14,512 nt of DNA from Bacillota bacterium (GTDB lineage Bacteria; Bacillota_I; Bacilli_A; RFN20; CAG-826): NCBI GenBank assembly GCA_023396795.1, contig JAEWUY010000076.1, positions 1 through 14,512 of the forward strand, in the 5' to 3' direction. The notes below the pieces were generated by a model that searched no databases, was not told the origin of the DNA, and saw only the letters and a list, made by a program, of their open reading frames with translations. Below are positions 6,108 to 14,294 of this stretch, piece after piece (within the stretch, counting starts at the first letter, position 1; every line of letters starts with the position of its first letter). Both the position numbers and the translations under genes were made by a program.

Positions 6108-7385
6108 ATGTTTATTGATCGCGTTAAGTTAACAGTTAAATCTGGCAAAGGTGGCGATGGCATGATTGCTTTTTTGCATGAAAAATACATGCCTAATGGC
6201 GGTCCAAGCGGTGGTAACGGTGGGCGCGGTTCTTCAATTATTTTAAGAGCATCTAGTTCAATCAACACTCTTTTTGGTCTTTATCGCAAAAAAATTATTC
6301 GTGGCGAAGAAGGCGAAAAAGGTAACATCAAAAACCAATACGGACGTGGGGCTAAAGATGTGATAGTCGAGGTGCCGATTGGCACAATTGTCTACGAAGA
6401 AGAATCTCATAACTTTTTATTCGACTTAAATGCTGAGGGTGTTGAATATGTCATCGCCAAAGGCGGTCGGGGAGGTCGGGGTAATGCGGCATTTAAAAGT
6501 GCGCGTAATCGTGTTCCTCGCATTGCCGAAAACGGAGTTCCGGGCGAAGAAAAAAATATTATTCTCGAATTAAAATTACTAGCCGATGTTGGCCTAGTAG
6601 GCTTTCCCAATGTTGGTAAGTCAACGCTTTTAAGCGTTGTTACTAATGCCAATCCCGAGATTGCCGATTATCCATTCACGACGATTACTCCCAATTTAGG
6701 AGTTGTAAGTGTTGATAACTTAAATTCCTTCGTGATGGCTGATTTACCAGGATTAATTGAAGGGGCGCATTTAGGTAAAGGTCTTGGCTTAACTTTCTTA
6801 CGTCATATTGAAAGATGTCGGGTTATTATTCATATGATTGATATGTCAGGAATTCGTCAACCATATGAAGATTATTTGGCGATTAATGCCGAATTAGAAA
6901 AATATGGATATAACCTCACAAATCGCCCCACGATTATATGTGCTAGCAAAATGGACGAAGATGGAGACGAAGAGCGCCGTCAAGAGTTAGAAAATAAATT
7001 GAAGACAAAAGTATATGGCATCAGCGCCTTAACTCATGATGGTTTAAAAGAATTAATGTTTGCTTGTAACGACTTATTGCAAAGTACTCCAAAATTTCCA
7101 ATCGTTTCCAAAGAAGGAGCGGTGGAAACAGTTCGTATTTACGATGCCTATAAAGATGGTGCGGGTGATTTTGAAGTCGTACTTGAAAAAGAAGGCGTTT
7201 ACCGAATTGTTGGCGAAAAAGTTGAAAGAACTTATCATCTAATTAATCTAAGTACCGACGAAGGTTTGATGAAATTAATGGTTTACCTTCGAAAAATTGG
7301 CGTAGAAGAACGCCTACAAAAAGTCGGTGCTAAAGACGGAGATACAGTCATTTTGTGTGACTTTGAATTTGAATATATTCAATAA
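6108..7385 (+). CDS. obg: Obg family GTPase (50S ribosome assembly)
   Basis: A 425-residue protein with all three Obg domains. The glycine-rich Obg fold covers about 1-158 (SGKGGDGMIAFLHEKY, GGPSGGNGGRG, AKGGRGGRGNAAFKS). The G domain shows G1 GFPNVGKST (165-173), switch region DYPFTTITPNLGVV, and G3 DLPGLIEGAHLGKGLG. The C-terminal OCT domain covers about the last 80 residues. Obg binds the 50S subunit and is usually essential. G4 reads SKMD with Ser280 in place of the usual Asn; other substitutions at this place are known in the family, so it is probably active. The start is eight bases after the glycosyltransferase stop, with only a weak AGGT (6098-6101) before it. nadE follows at once, so it belongs to the same run of genes. 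Confidence 0.97.
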   Translation: MFIDRVKLTVKSGKGGDGMIAFLHEKYMPNGGPSGGNGGRGSSIILRASSSINTLFGLYRKKIIRGEEGEKGNIKNQYGRGAKDVIVEVPIGTIVYEEESHNFLFDLNAEGVEYVIAKGGRGGRGNAAFKSARNRVPRIAENGVPGEEKNIILELKLLADVGLVGFPNVGKSTLLSVVTNANPEIADYPFTTITPNLGVVSVDNLNSFVMADLPGLIEGAHLGKGLGLTFLRHIERCRVIIHMIDMSGIRQPYEDYLAINAELEKYGYNLTNRPTIICASKMDEDGDEERRQELENKLKTKVYGISALTHDGLKELMFACNDLLQSTPKFPIVSKEGAVETVRIYDAYKDGAGDFEVVLEKEGVYRIVGEKVERTYHLINLSTDEGLMKLMVYLRKIGVEERLQKVGAKDGDTVILCDFEFEYIQ

Positions 7386-7396
7386 AAGGAGGCCCT

Positions 7397-8134
7397 ATGA
7401 AATTAGCAGAATACCTCGGTGAAATTGAAAAATTTCTTCGCCAATATTTAAGTGACTCACACGCTAAAGGATATGTCCTCGGTGTTTCAGGTGGCATTGA
7501 TTCAGCTTTAGTTGCCGCGTTAAGCGTCAAAGCGGTTGGAAAAGAAAAAATATTTTGTTTGTTGATGCCCATTGATTCAAATCCTAATGATGTTACCGAC
7601 GGAGTCGCGTTATGTAAAAAGTTCGAAATTGATTATCAAATAATTGATTTAAGCGAGGCTTATCACTCATTAATCGCCGAATATGATATTACTAACGATG
7701 AAGCGGGGACACTTGCTTTAAATAACACAAAAGTTCGTTTACGAATGGTGACTTTGTACGCTTACGCTCAAAGTCGCGGATCTTTAGTTTTAGGAACGGA
7801 TAATGCTGATGAAATTCATGTCGGCTACTTTACAAAATATGGCGATGGGGCCGCTGACTTAGTGCCGATTGCCGAATTAACAAAAGGTGAAGTTTTTCAA
7901 GCCTCTAAACTATTGGGGGTTCCAGAAAGCATCCTCAGTAGAGTGCCGACGGCTGGCCTTTTTTCTGGTCAAACCGATGAAAGTGAATTAGGCGTGAGCT
8001 ATGAAGAATTGGATCGCTACTTGCTTGGTTTAAAAGTAGACGAAAAAGTTCAAAAGCGTATCGCTTATTTACATCATATTAGTCAACACAAACGCGATCC
8101 AATTCCTCGTCCCAAGAAATTTATTCGCGACTAG
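7397..8134 (+). CDS. nadE: NH3-dependent NAD+ synthetase
   Basis: Catalyses the last step of NAD synthesis, amidating deamido-NAD with ammonia and ATP. The 245 residues are typical of the short ammonia-dependent form; there is no N-terminal glutaminase domain. The ATP pyrophosphatase loop SGGIDS is at 31-36, GTDNADEIHVGYFTKYGDG at 133-151, and the C-terminal PTAGLFSGQTDE (184-195) and HKRDPIPRPK (231-240) are family motifs. The start at 7397 has a strong AAAGGAGG ribosome site (AGGAGG 7387-7392) four bases upstream. It follows obg by 11 bases. In Bacillus nadE is not in the obg cluster, so this position is a local rearrangement. Confidence 0.97.
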   Translation: MKLAEYLGEIEKFLRQYLSDSHAKGYVLGVSGGIDSALVAALSVKAVGKEKIFCLLMPIDSNPNDVTDGVALCKKFEIDYQIIDLSEAYHSLIAEYDITNDEAGTLALNNTKVRLRMVTLYAYAQSRGSLVLGTDNADEIHVGYFTKYGDGAADLVPIAELTKGEVFQASKLLGVPESILSRVPTAGLFSGQTDESELGVSYEELDRYLLGLKVDEKVQKRIAYLHHISQHKRDPIPRPKKFIRD

Positions 8135-8198
8135 GTTATAAGACTAATAACTTTTATATTATATATAGGTAGGTTAAGATTATTTAGATAGGATTAGT

Positions 8199-8297
8199 AT
8201 GGACGAAAATCGAAACAATTTAACAATTGTCGCCGCCTTAATGGGCGCTGTTGCAATTTTAATTCTCATTCTCACTTTCGTCTTACTATATAGGTAA
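8199..8297 (+). CDS. 32-residue single-pass membrane microprotein
   Basis: ATG 8199 has AGGA (8190-8193) five bases upstream and the frame ends at TAA 8295-8297. The 32 residues are a polar head (MDENRNN), then a continuous hydrophobic helix from about residue 8 to 30 (Leu/Ile/Val/Ala with GA at 16-17), ending in Tyr-Arg. ruvA begins three bases after the stop, and the AGGT that precedes ruvA is partly this gene's last Arg codon, so the two are probably co-translated. I do not recognise it. Evidence for coding is the ribosome site, the clean single-helix topology and the tight junction to ruvA; the 64 bases between nadE and this gene are otherwise empty. A chance short ORF cannot be excluded. 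Confidence 0.6.
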   Translation: MDENRNNLTIVAALMGAVAILILILTFVLLYR

Positions 8298-8300
8298 AAA

Positions 8301-8855
8301 ATGTATTATTCATTCAAAGGCAACATTACTTCACTTCGTAAAGACTTCATCGTCATTGAAGTCGGCGGAATTGGTTTTCAAGTTTTTGTTCCTCACATTA
8401 ACGAATATCAAAAAGGTGAGGAAGTTTTCATTTATGTTTATCAAGTCGTTCGTGAAGATGAACAATATCTCGTCGGTTTTAAAAGCGAATATGAAAAAGA
8501 AGCCTTTTTATCTTTGATAAGCGTTAAAGGCATTGGTCCAAGAACAGCGTTAGGGGCGATGAGTGCGACGAGTGCTGAGGAATTGTTTAACGCCATTGCG
8601 GCCAATAACATCACTTTTTTAAAAAAATTACCAGGCATTGGCGCTAAAGCTGCAAGCCAAATTATTCTTGATTTAAAAGGACAATTAACTGGTACCCCCT
8701 CAGGCAATCCGAATCAATATGATGAAGTTCGTGATGCCTTAAAAGGCCTCGGCTACAAGATCAAGGAAATCGAAAATGTTTTAGCCTCAATCAATGAAAA
8801 GGAAGCAACAAACGAGGATATTCTTCGTTTAGCACTTAAGAAACTTAAGAAATAA
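8301..8855 (+). CDS. ruvA: Holliday junction DNA helicase subunit RuvA
   Basis: RuvA is the junction-binding part of the RuvAB branch-migration motor. The 184 residues show the three known domains: an OB fold (1-62, starting MYYSFKGNITSLRKDFIVIE with VGGIGFQVFVP), two helix-hairpin-helix motifs for DNA backbone contact (VKGIGPRTAL 75-84 and LPGIGAKAASQI 110-121), and a small C-terminal RuvB-binding domain (about 137-184) after a Gly/Pro/Asn-rich linker. The start has a weak AGGT upstream that overlaps the end of the microprotein gene. Its TAA overlaps the ruvB ATG by one base (TAATG), implying coupled translation and balanced amounts. Confidence 0.98.
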   Translation: MYYSFKGNITSLRKDFIVIEVGGIGFQVFVPHINEYQKGEEVFIYVYQVVREDEQYLVGFKSEYEKEAFLSLISVKGIGPRTALGAMSATSAEELFNAIAANNITFLKKLPGIGAKAASQIILDLKGQLTGTPSGNPNQYDEVRDALKGLGYKIKEIENVLASINEKEATNEDILRLALKKLKK

Positions 8856-9862
8856 TGGCAGATCGAGTATTAGACGCTAAAAAAAATATCAAAGAGGAAG
8901 AAGTTGAAATATCCCTTCGTCCCAAATTTTTAAACGAGTATGTTGGCCAAGAAGAATTAAAGGCTAATCTCCGCGTTTTTATGGGCGCGGCCTTACATCG
9001 TGATGAAACGCTTGATCATGTCTTGCTCTATGGTCCGCCAGGACTTGGTAAAACAACCCTTGCTTATGTCATTGCCAATGAGATGAAAGGCAACATCCGT
9101 GTTATTAACGGACCTTCTATCGAACGATCTGGGGATTTGGCTTCTATTTTGGCCGATCTAAAAGCTGGCGATATTTTATTTATTGACGAAATTCATCGTT
9201 TACCAAGAATTGTTGAAGAAGTTTTATATGGAGCGATGGAAGATTTTAAACTATCGATTTTAATATCACGTGAACAAGGTTCAAGCACTTTGAATCTTCC
9301 TTTAGAACCCTTTACTTTAATTGGTGCCACAACACGGGCGGGAGATTTAAGTTCCCCGCTACGCAGCCGTTTTGGAATAACCGAAAAAATTAATTTTTAT
9401 AGTGAAAAAGAAATTGAAGGTATTGTTCGTCGCACATCAAGTGTTCTTAAAACAGGAATAGACGAGAAAGCCGTTAAACTTATTGCTAAGCGCAGTCGCG
9501 GCACACCGCGAATCGCCAATCGCCTTTTTCGACGTGTTCGCGATTTTGCCAACTACGAAGGCAAAAATACTATCGATGAAATTGATGCTCGTAAAGCCCT
9601 TGAAGCTTTGAAGGTTGATAATTTAGGATTAGACGATGTCGATATTCGCTATTTGACAGCTATTATTGATCGTTTTCATGGTGGTCCAGTTGGCCTTGAA
9701 GCGGTGGCCTCGGCAATTGGCGAAGAAATTATGAACTTAGAAGATGTTTATGAACCATATTTATTACAAATCGGTATGATAAACCGCACTCCGCGAGGCC
9801 GAGTTGCGACTGAAAAAGCTTATGAACATCTTCATAAAAATCATCAAAAAAGACTTTTTTAA
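8855..9862 (+). CDS. ruvB: Holliday junction ATPase RuvB
   Basis: The hexameric AAA+ motor that drives branch migration with RuvA. The 335 residues carry an N-terminal segment with LRPKFLNEYVGQEELK, Walker A GPPGLGKTT (60-68), Walker B FIDEIH (109-114), GATTRAG (157-163), the arginine-finger region LRSRFG (169-174), sensor 2 RGTPRIANRL, and the C-terminal winged-helix domain (about 250-335, with RTPRGRVAT). The length is normal. No ribosome site precedes it; initiation depends on the one-base TAATG overlap with ruvA. A terminator follows about 45 bases after the stop. No ruvC was seen in the window. Confidence 0.98.
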   Translation: MADRVLDAKKNIKEEEVEISLRPKFLNEYVGQEELKANLRVFMGAALHRDETLDHVLLYGPPGLGKTTLAYVIANEMKGNIRVINGPSIERSGDLASILADLKAGDILFIDEIHRLPRIVEEVLYGAMEDFKLSILISREQGSSTLNLPLEPFTLIGATTRAGDLSSPLRSRFGITEKINFYSEKEIEGIVRRTSSVLKTGIDEKAVKLIAKRSRGTPRIANRLFRRVRDFANYEGKNTIDEIDARKALEALKVDNLGLDDVDIRYLTAIIDRFHGGPVGLEAVASAIGEEIMNLEDVYEPYLLQIGMINRTPRGRVATEKAYEHLHKNHQKRLF

Positions 9863-9904
9863 AGGAAGATAAAAAGTTACTTTTCATCATTTATTTTTAT
9901 TAAA

Positions 9905-9930
9905 AGAGACGCGTTTAATCGCGTTTTTTT
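9905..9930 (+). terminator. Intrinsic terminator after ruvB
   Basis: ACGCG (9909-9913) pairs with CGCGT (9920-9924) around TTTAAT, followed by seven Ts (9924-9930). Weaker G-T and A-T pairs can lengthen the stem. It separates ruvAB from secDF. Confidence 0.85.
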
Positions 9931-9956
9931 GCACCATTAGTGATGAAAATTTCTCG

Positions 9957-9985
9957 TTGCATTACTTTTATAAAAGTAGTATGTT
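9957..9985 (+). promoter_or_regulatory. Candidate secDF promoter with a palindrome filling the spacer
   Basis: TTGCAT (9957-9962, four of six) and TATGTT (9980-9985, four of six) are 17 bases apart. A perfect 16-bp palindrome, TACTTTTATAAAAGTA (9963-9978), occupies almost the whole spacer, a place where a dimeric regulator would compete with RNA polymerase. Other AT-rich -10 choices (TTATAT at 9984) are possible, so the exact boxes are uncertain. Confidence 0.5.
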
Positions 9986-9993
9986 ATATAAGC

Positions 9994-10030
9994 AAGCGTA
10001 AATTAATCTTTTAATTTAAATTTCTCGCTT
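9994..10030 (+). promoter_or_regulatory. Hairpin in the secDF 5' leader
   Basis: AAGCG (9994-9998) and CGCTT (10026-10030) enclose an inner perfect 8-bp A/T stem (TAAATTAA 9999-10006 with TTAATTTA 10011-10018). It would form near the 5' end of the secDF transcript, about 40 bases before the start codon. It may affect mRNA stability or translation; the A/T-rich inner stem could also be chance. Confidence 0.35.
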
Positions 10031-10068
10031 CGGAAAAGTGATATCTCTCACATTATCGGAGGACCACC

Positions 10069-12687
10069 ATGCGTCGACTTATTGCTTACATTGCTCTCGC
10101 CGTTTCTTCTCTTATCGCCATCGGCGTTGGCATTAATCCTATTATGTCTCAAGGCGTTAACAATCTTGACTTCCGCGATGGACGTCAATTCGTTTATCAA
10201 CTTTTTGATCGAACCGATAGTGAACTTGCGATTGAAGAAGAAGATGCCGCTAAAAGCGTTGCTCAAACCATGGATGAAAGACTTAAAACATGGGGTGTTT
10301 CTAATTACAAAGTCGAAATTGAAGGCAACGACATTGTTCGCGTATCATTAACCGCTAAAAACGACACTGAATACGATTACTTACAAAAATATCTTGGCTT
10401 TAGTGGTCAAGACTTTTCTATCGCCACTAAGGATGAACAAATTCGTTTAACACACGAGGAAGTTTTTGCTGATAGTGAAGCCTATATTGTTTATGAAGGA
10501 TATGCTCCTTATGTGATTATTCCTTTAAGCGATCCCTCAGCTTTTAAAGCTTTGGTTAACGCTGCCGACGGAGCTTTAGCAGAAGAAACGACCGACGTGC
10601 AACCTCGCGTTAACACTCCAAAAGCTAAAGCCGAAGGTGAAGAAGAAACTTCCAATGAACCCAATGTCTTTTTATGGGCTAACTGGGAAGAAGGCGAAGA
10701 TTTTGAAGAAGCGCAAAGCGATCAAAAAATCGCCGATAAAATCATCGCTCAGTTTTTATCAACGAACATTTATTATGGAGATAGTGATGTCGCTGAATCA
10801 GAAATCCAATATCTAAGTGGCTTTGCCGATGAAGAAGGTAATTATGACACTTCTAAAATCCGCCAAGCTAATAACTTAGCTAACTATGTTAAAAATCTAT
10901 TTAATTCGACGGCATATGATTATGAAGTTACCAATATTTTCACGACGCCAATTAACTCTAATGTTGAAAGTATTTTGACATATGGCATGTCGGTGAGCCT
11001 CTCGGTTAGCAAAACATTAATTGCCACCATCGTTGTAGCAGCGGTTGTCGCCTTGGTTCTTGCTTTCTTCTTTCGACTGGGCTCAATTGCCGTTATTACT
11101 TCAACGGCCATTTCCTTCTTTACGACTCTCGCTATTTTCGTCGCTTTTAGTGCCGAGTTTAATATTGCGGGTTTAATCGCTTTAGTTTTTGTTGCCGCCG
11201 CTTCATTAATGGCTGGCATTTTACAATTAACAAAATTTAAAGAAGAAGTTTATCGGGGTCGGAACTTTAAAAAAGCCAATACCGAAGCCGCCAAAGCTAT
11301 GACTGTTCCATCCATTGATATCGCTGTTATTTTAGTTTTAGTTGGTGTACTCAGCTATATTATTGGCGGATCGCTTGTTGCCTCATTTGGAACAATGCTT
11401 GTTATCGGGGCTGTTATCGGCTTAGTTGTTAACCTCGTAGTTTTAAGAGTTATGATGTGGCTAGTAACTAACACAACGTCTTTGCAAGGCGTTAATAAAG
11501 TCTTCAATATTGAAGATAAAAATGTTCCTAACCTTTTAAAAGAAGAAAAGCAAACATATTTTGGTCCTTATCAAGATCGTGATTTTACTAAACGGGCCAA
11601 ACCAGTCGCAATTGGAGTCGGAGTTTTCTCGGCGATTGCTTTAACAATGATGATTGTCTTCGGAGCTCTAAATGGATCAATTTATAATGTTGATGCCGCC
11701 TATCAGGAAACATCACGCGCCTACATTACAATCGTTAGCGATAGTCCAGTTGTTGACGGTGTTTCGTATGTTGAAAACGAAATTTTAGCAAATGTTTACG
11801 TAGATGATGCTCTCGTCTCTTATGGCGACATTGAACATGAAACTCGTGAAGACTATGATGCTGAAACAACAATTACTACAACTTATAACTATTATATAGT
11901 TAATTTTAACGAACTCTATACAGGTGAAGAAGTTGCTTATTATCTTGATGGCGATATTCAAACTTTAACTGGTACGCTTGAAGAAGTGCTCGACGGCTAT
12001 GTTGACACCATAGAAGGTGGCGAAGGACAAGTACGGATTAAGTTATCAGAAAATATTGTTTCGCAACCCTCAACAACTTATATCGCCTTAGGTGCTCTAG
12101 CCGGTGTGGCTTTAGTCGCTTTCTACTTTGCCTTCCGTTATCGCGTATCGCGAGCTTTAGCTGCTTTAGGCATCAGCGCGATTGCTTCATTTGCAACCCT
12201 TGGTTTCTTTGTGATCACGCGAATTGCAACGACTCCAGTTGTCGCCTTAGTTATTCCGGCGATTGCCTTGTTCACACTATTAGCTTCGCTATATTTCTTA
12301 ACCCGCGAAAAAGATCTTCTTAAAGAAGACCGTTCTAAAGAAAAGACAATGGCCGTTCGCAAAGAGATTATGGTTAAGGCCACGGCCTTAGCGGCCGGAC
12401 CATTATTCGTGTTTGGAATTATTATGTCTTATTTTGCCATTAACTACTTTGGCTTTGGACCAGTTTCATTTGCAGCTTTGTTTGGCGGAATGCTCCTTGG
12501 TGTGGCTTTAAGCGTTCTTCTGGTTGTTACTTTGCTTGGTCCCTTGGCCCTCTTCTTGGAAGGCGTCATTGCCAAGATTGTTGCTCGCGTACGCGTCCCA
12601 CGCATTCGCCGTAGTAAGAAAAAAGGACCCGTTAAGTCAACATCCAGCGAACCCGAAGAAACAATCTTTATCGGCATTAACGATTAA
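10069..12687 (+). CDS. secDF: Divergent SecDF-type protein translocase accessory subunit
   Basis: SecDF assists protein export through SecYEG using the proton-motive force. The 872 residues have the layout of a SecD-SecF fusion: TM1 at about 3-22; a large first extracellular domain to about 312; five TM helices at about 315-466; a linker; TM7 at 511-533; a second extracellular domain to about 668; and five more TM helices at about 670-832. A basic cytoplasmic tail ends it. NNLDFRDG (31-38) is a remnant of the SecD LGLDLRGG motif, and GLIALVF through KFKEE (368-393) matches the SecD TM4 region. By eye the Asp of GMAVDANV is Met381 and the SecF Asp of the NDT motif is Leu738. An acidic stretch (about 166-222) lacks family motifs. 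GGAGG (10058-10062) sits six bases before the ATG. The gene has its own promoter and terminator, and lies before recJ as in Bacilli. Confidence 0.85.
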   Translation: MRRLIAYIALAVSSLIAIGVGINPIMSQGVNNLDFRDGRQFVYQLFDRTDSELAIEEEDAAKSVAQTMDERLKTWGVSNYKVEIEGNDIVRVSLTAKNDTEYDYLQKYLGFSGQDFSIATKDEQIRLTHEEVFADSEAYIVYEGYAPYVIIPLSDPSAFKALVNAADGALAEETTDVQPRVNTPKAKAEGEEETSNEPNVFLWANWEEGEDFEEAQSDQKIADKIIAQFLSTNIYYGDSDVAESEIQYLSGFADEEGNYDTSKIRQANNLANYVKNLFNSTAYDYEVTNIFTTPINSNVESILTYGMSVSLSVSKTLIATIVVAAVVALVLAFFFRLGSIAVITSTAISFFTTLAIFVAFSAEFNIAGLIALVFVAAASLMAGILQLTKFKEEVYRGRNFKKANTEAAKAMTVPSIDIAVILVLVGVLSYIIGGSLVASFGTMLVIGAVIGLVVNLVVLRVMMWLVTNTTSLQGVNKVFNIEDKNVPNLLKEEKQTYFGPYQDRDFTKRAKPVAIGVGVFSAIALTMMIVFGALNGSIYNVDAAYQETSRAYITIVSDSPVVDGVSYVENEILANVYVDDALVSYGDIEHETREDYDAETTITTTYNYYIVNFNELYTGEEVAYYLDGDIQTLTGTLEEVLDGYVDTIEGGEGQVRIKLSENIVSQPSTTYIALGALAGVALVAFYFAFRYRVSRALAALGISAIASFATLGFFVITRIATTPVVALVIPAIALFTLLASLYFLTREKDLLKEDRSKEKTMAVRKEIMVKATALAAGPLFVFGIIMSYFAINYFGFGPVSFAALFGGMLLGVALSVLLVVTLLGPLALFLEGVIAKIVARVRVPRIRRSKKKGPVKSTSSEPEETIFIGIND

Positions 12688-12691
12688 TCGC

Positions 12692-12719
12692 AAAGGGCTA
12701 CTTTATGTAGCCTTTTTTG
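12692..12719 (+). terminator. Intrinsic terminator after secDF
   Basis: GGCTAC (12696-12701) pairs with GTAGCC (12707-12712) around TTTAT, with an AAA/TTT extension and six Ts (12713-12718). The recJ start is only 13 bases beyond it. Confidence 0.92.
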
Positions 12720-12731
12720 ATACTTAAATTT

Positions 12732-14294
12732 ATGGATTTTTTTACCGAACTTCTTCATTATTATCATTTAAACGCGAGCGATTATGCACAATTGACGCGA
12801 CCTTTAACTTATGATGATATTCGTTTTGACCATCGTGTTGACGGCTTAAAATCTATTGTTGATCGTATTCATCAAGCAATCGCAAAAAATGAGAAGATTA
12901 TTGTTTATGGTGATTATGATTGCGATGGGATTATGGCGGTTTCAATTATGGTCAAAGTATTCGAGATGCTAGGCTATCCCGTTAATTATTATGTACCCAG
13001 TCGTTATATTGATGGCTATGGATTAAATACGAAACGGGTCGAAGAAATAGCTACAAAAGGCTATTCGCTAATTATTACCGTTGATAATGGCATCAGTGCC
13101 TTTGAAGCAATCGATTTAGCGAAGAGCCAAGGCATCGATACGATTGTTGTCGATCACCATGAAGTTCAAGACAAACTGCCTAATGCCTATGGCATCTTGC
13201 ATCCCTTTGTCTGTAAATTGGGAAATATCGCCGCGAGTGGAGGCTTTATGTCGTTTGTTTTGGCCACGGCTTTATTAAATCAAGTTGATCCATATTTATT
13301 ATCGCTGGCTGGCATTTCGACAGTTTCTGATATGATGCCTTTATTATCGTACAATCGCGATTTGCTTCGCCTGGCCATAGAGGCGATGAATGATAATCAT
13401 TTTCCGTCAATTGTCAAATTAACCGATGGCAAAGAAATTGATGAGAAAATAATTGCCATGGAAATCGCGCCCAAAATTAATGCTATTGGCCGAATGGACG
13501 AAACAACAAATATCAATCGCCTTATTAAGTTTTTTATTACGACAAATTATCAAGATATCGAAACATATGGCACTTTTATCGATTCAATAAATGATTCACG
13601 TAAAGTCTTAACTAAAGAAGTCGTTGAATCTCTTGAACAAATTGGCGAGGAACCTGGCATTGTTTTAAAACTAGATATTAAAGAAGGATTAATTGGTTTA
13701 ATTGCCAATCGTTTAGTTAATGAATATCAAGTGCCAACAATCATCTTTACAGTTGATAGCGTCGACAAACAATTACTAAAGGGCAGTATGCGTTCTAAAG
13801 AAGGTTTTAATATTACAAAAGCTTTTGACAGTTTAGAAAAATATTTAGTGACTCATGGCGGTCACGCCTTTGCTGGCGGACTGGCCATTCGCCAAAACGA
13901 TTTTGAAGACTTTAAAAAAGACTTTCTCATCTTGGCCGACAAGTATCGTTTCACGGAAGTTGAAAAAGACACAATTACCATTTCTCTAAATGACGTAAAT
14001 ATGCGAAATTATGAAATCTTGAGTACTTTTTCGCCTTTTGGCGAAGGCTTTCGAGAACCTGAGTTTTTGCTACGAGGTTTAAAGACGGCGAATCTAAGTT
14101 TTATATCAAACGACAAACACCTTTCGACGATCATCGGAATGAACGCCAAGATTCTTGGCTTTAATCTTCCCCGTGAAGAAGTTATGAGGCAACAATATGT
14201 GATGTTGATAGGCAATCTCAGGTTAAATGAGTTTCGGGGCCGCTACAGCCTTGAATATCGTGTCTCTTCATATCGCCCCGATAACTTGCTATGA
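12732..14294 (+). CDS. recJ: Single-stranded-DNA-specific exonuclease RecJ
   Basis: A DHH-family 5'-3' exonuclease acting in recombination and mismatch/base-excision repair. The 520 residues are at the short end for RecJ. Catalytic motifs: DYDCDG (61-66), ITVDNGIS (115-122, Asp118), the DHH triad (141-143), SDMMPL in place of the usual ADxxPL, INAIGRMDE, and the DHHA1 motif THGGHAFAGG (374-383). The C-terminal part, with FSPFGEGFREPEF, is the OB-fold nucleic-acid-binding domain. These features separate it from the smaller NrnA-type phosphoesterases. I chose ATG 12732, since an in-frame TTG at 12717 lies in the secDF terminator T-run. No ribosome site is visible. The stop is TGA, which shows the standard code. 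secDF-recJ adjacency is typical of Bacilli. A promoter-like extended -10 overlaps its stop codon. Confidence 0.95.
   Translation: MDFFTELLHYYHLNASDYAQLTRPLTYDDIRFDHRVDGLKSIVDRIHQAIAKNEKIIVYGDYDCDGIMAVSIMVKVFEMLGYPVNYYVPSRYIDGYGLNTKRVEEIATKGYSLIITVDNGISAFEAIDLAKSQGIDTIVVDHHEVQDKLPNAYGILHPFVCKLGNIAASGGFMSFVLATALLNQVDPYLLSLAGISTVSDMMPLLSYNRDLLRLAIEAMNDNHFPSIVKLTDGKEIDEKIIAMEIAPKINAIGRMDETTNINRLIKFFITTNYQDIETYGTFIDSINDSRKVLTKEVVESLEQIGEEPGIVLKLDIKEGLIGLIANRLVNEYQVPTIIFTVDSVDKQLLKGSMRSKEGFNITKAFDSLEKYLVTHGGHAFAGGLAIRQNDFEDFKKDFLILADKYRFTEVEKDTITISLNDVNMRNYEILSTFSPFGEGFREPEFLLRGLKTANLSFISNDKHLSTIIGMNAKILGFNLPREEVMRQQYVMLIGNLRLNEFRGRYSLEYRVSSYRPDNLL

Noticed and set aside
8135..8156. Terminator after nadE
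   Set aside because: GTTAT/ATAAC makes only a 5-bp, mostly A/T stem with four Ts; unlikely to stop transcription efficiently.
8132..8165. Promoter before the 32-aa microprotein and ruvA
   Set aside because: TATATT and TATTAT are present in an AT-rich stretch, but no -35 better than three of six lies at a proper distance; too weak to list.
10920..11219. 99-residue minus-strand ORF opposite secDF
   Set aside because: Ala/Thr/Lys-rich sequence is what the complement of hydrophobic TM codons gives; no ribosome site or motif. The other minus-strand ORFs in the window are rejected for the same reason.
14292..14294. Mycoplasma-type code with TGA as tryptophan
   Set aside because: TGA ends recJ at the expected place, and all tryptophans in the conserved proteins are TGG.
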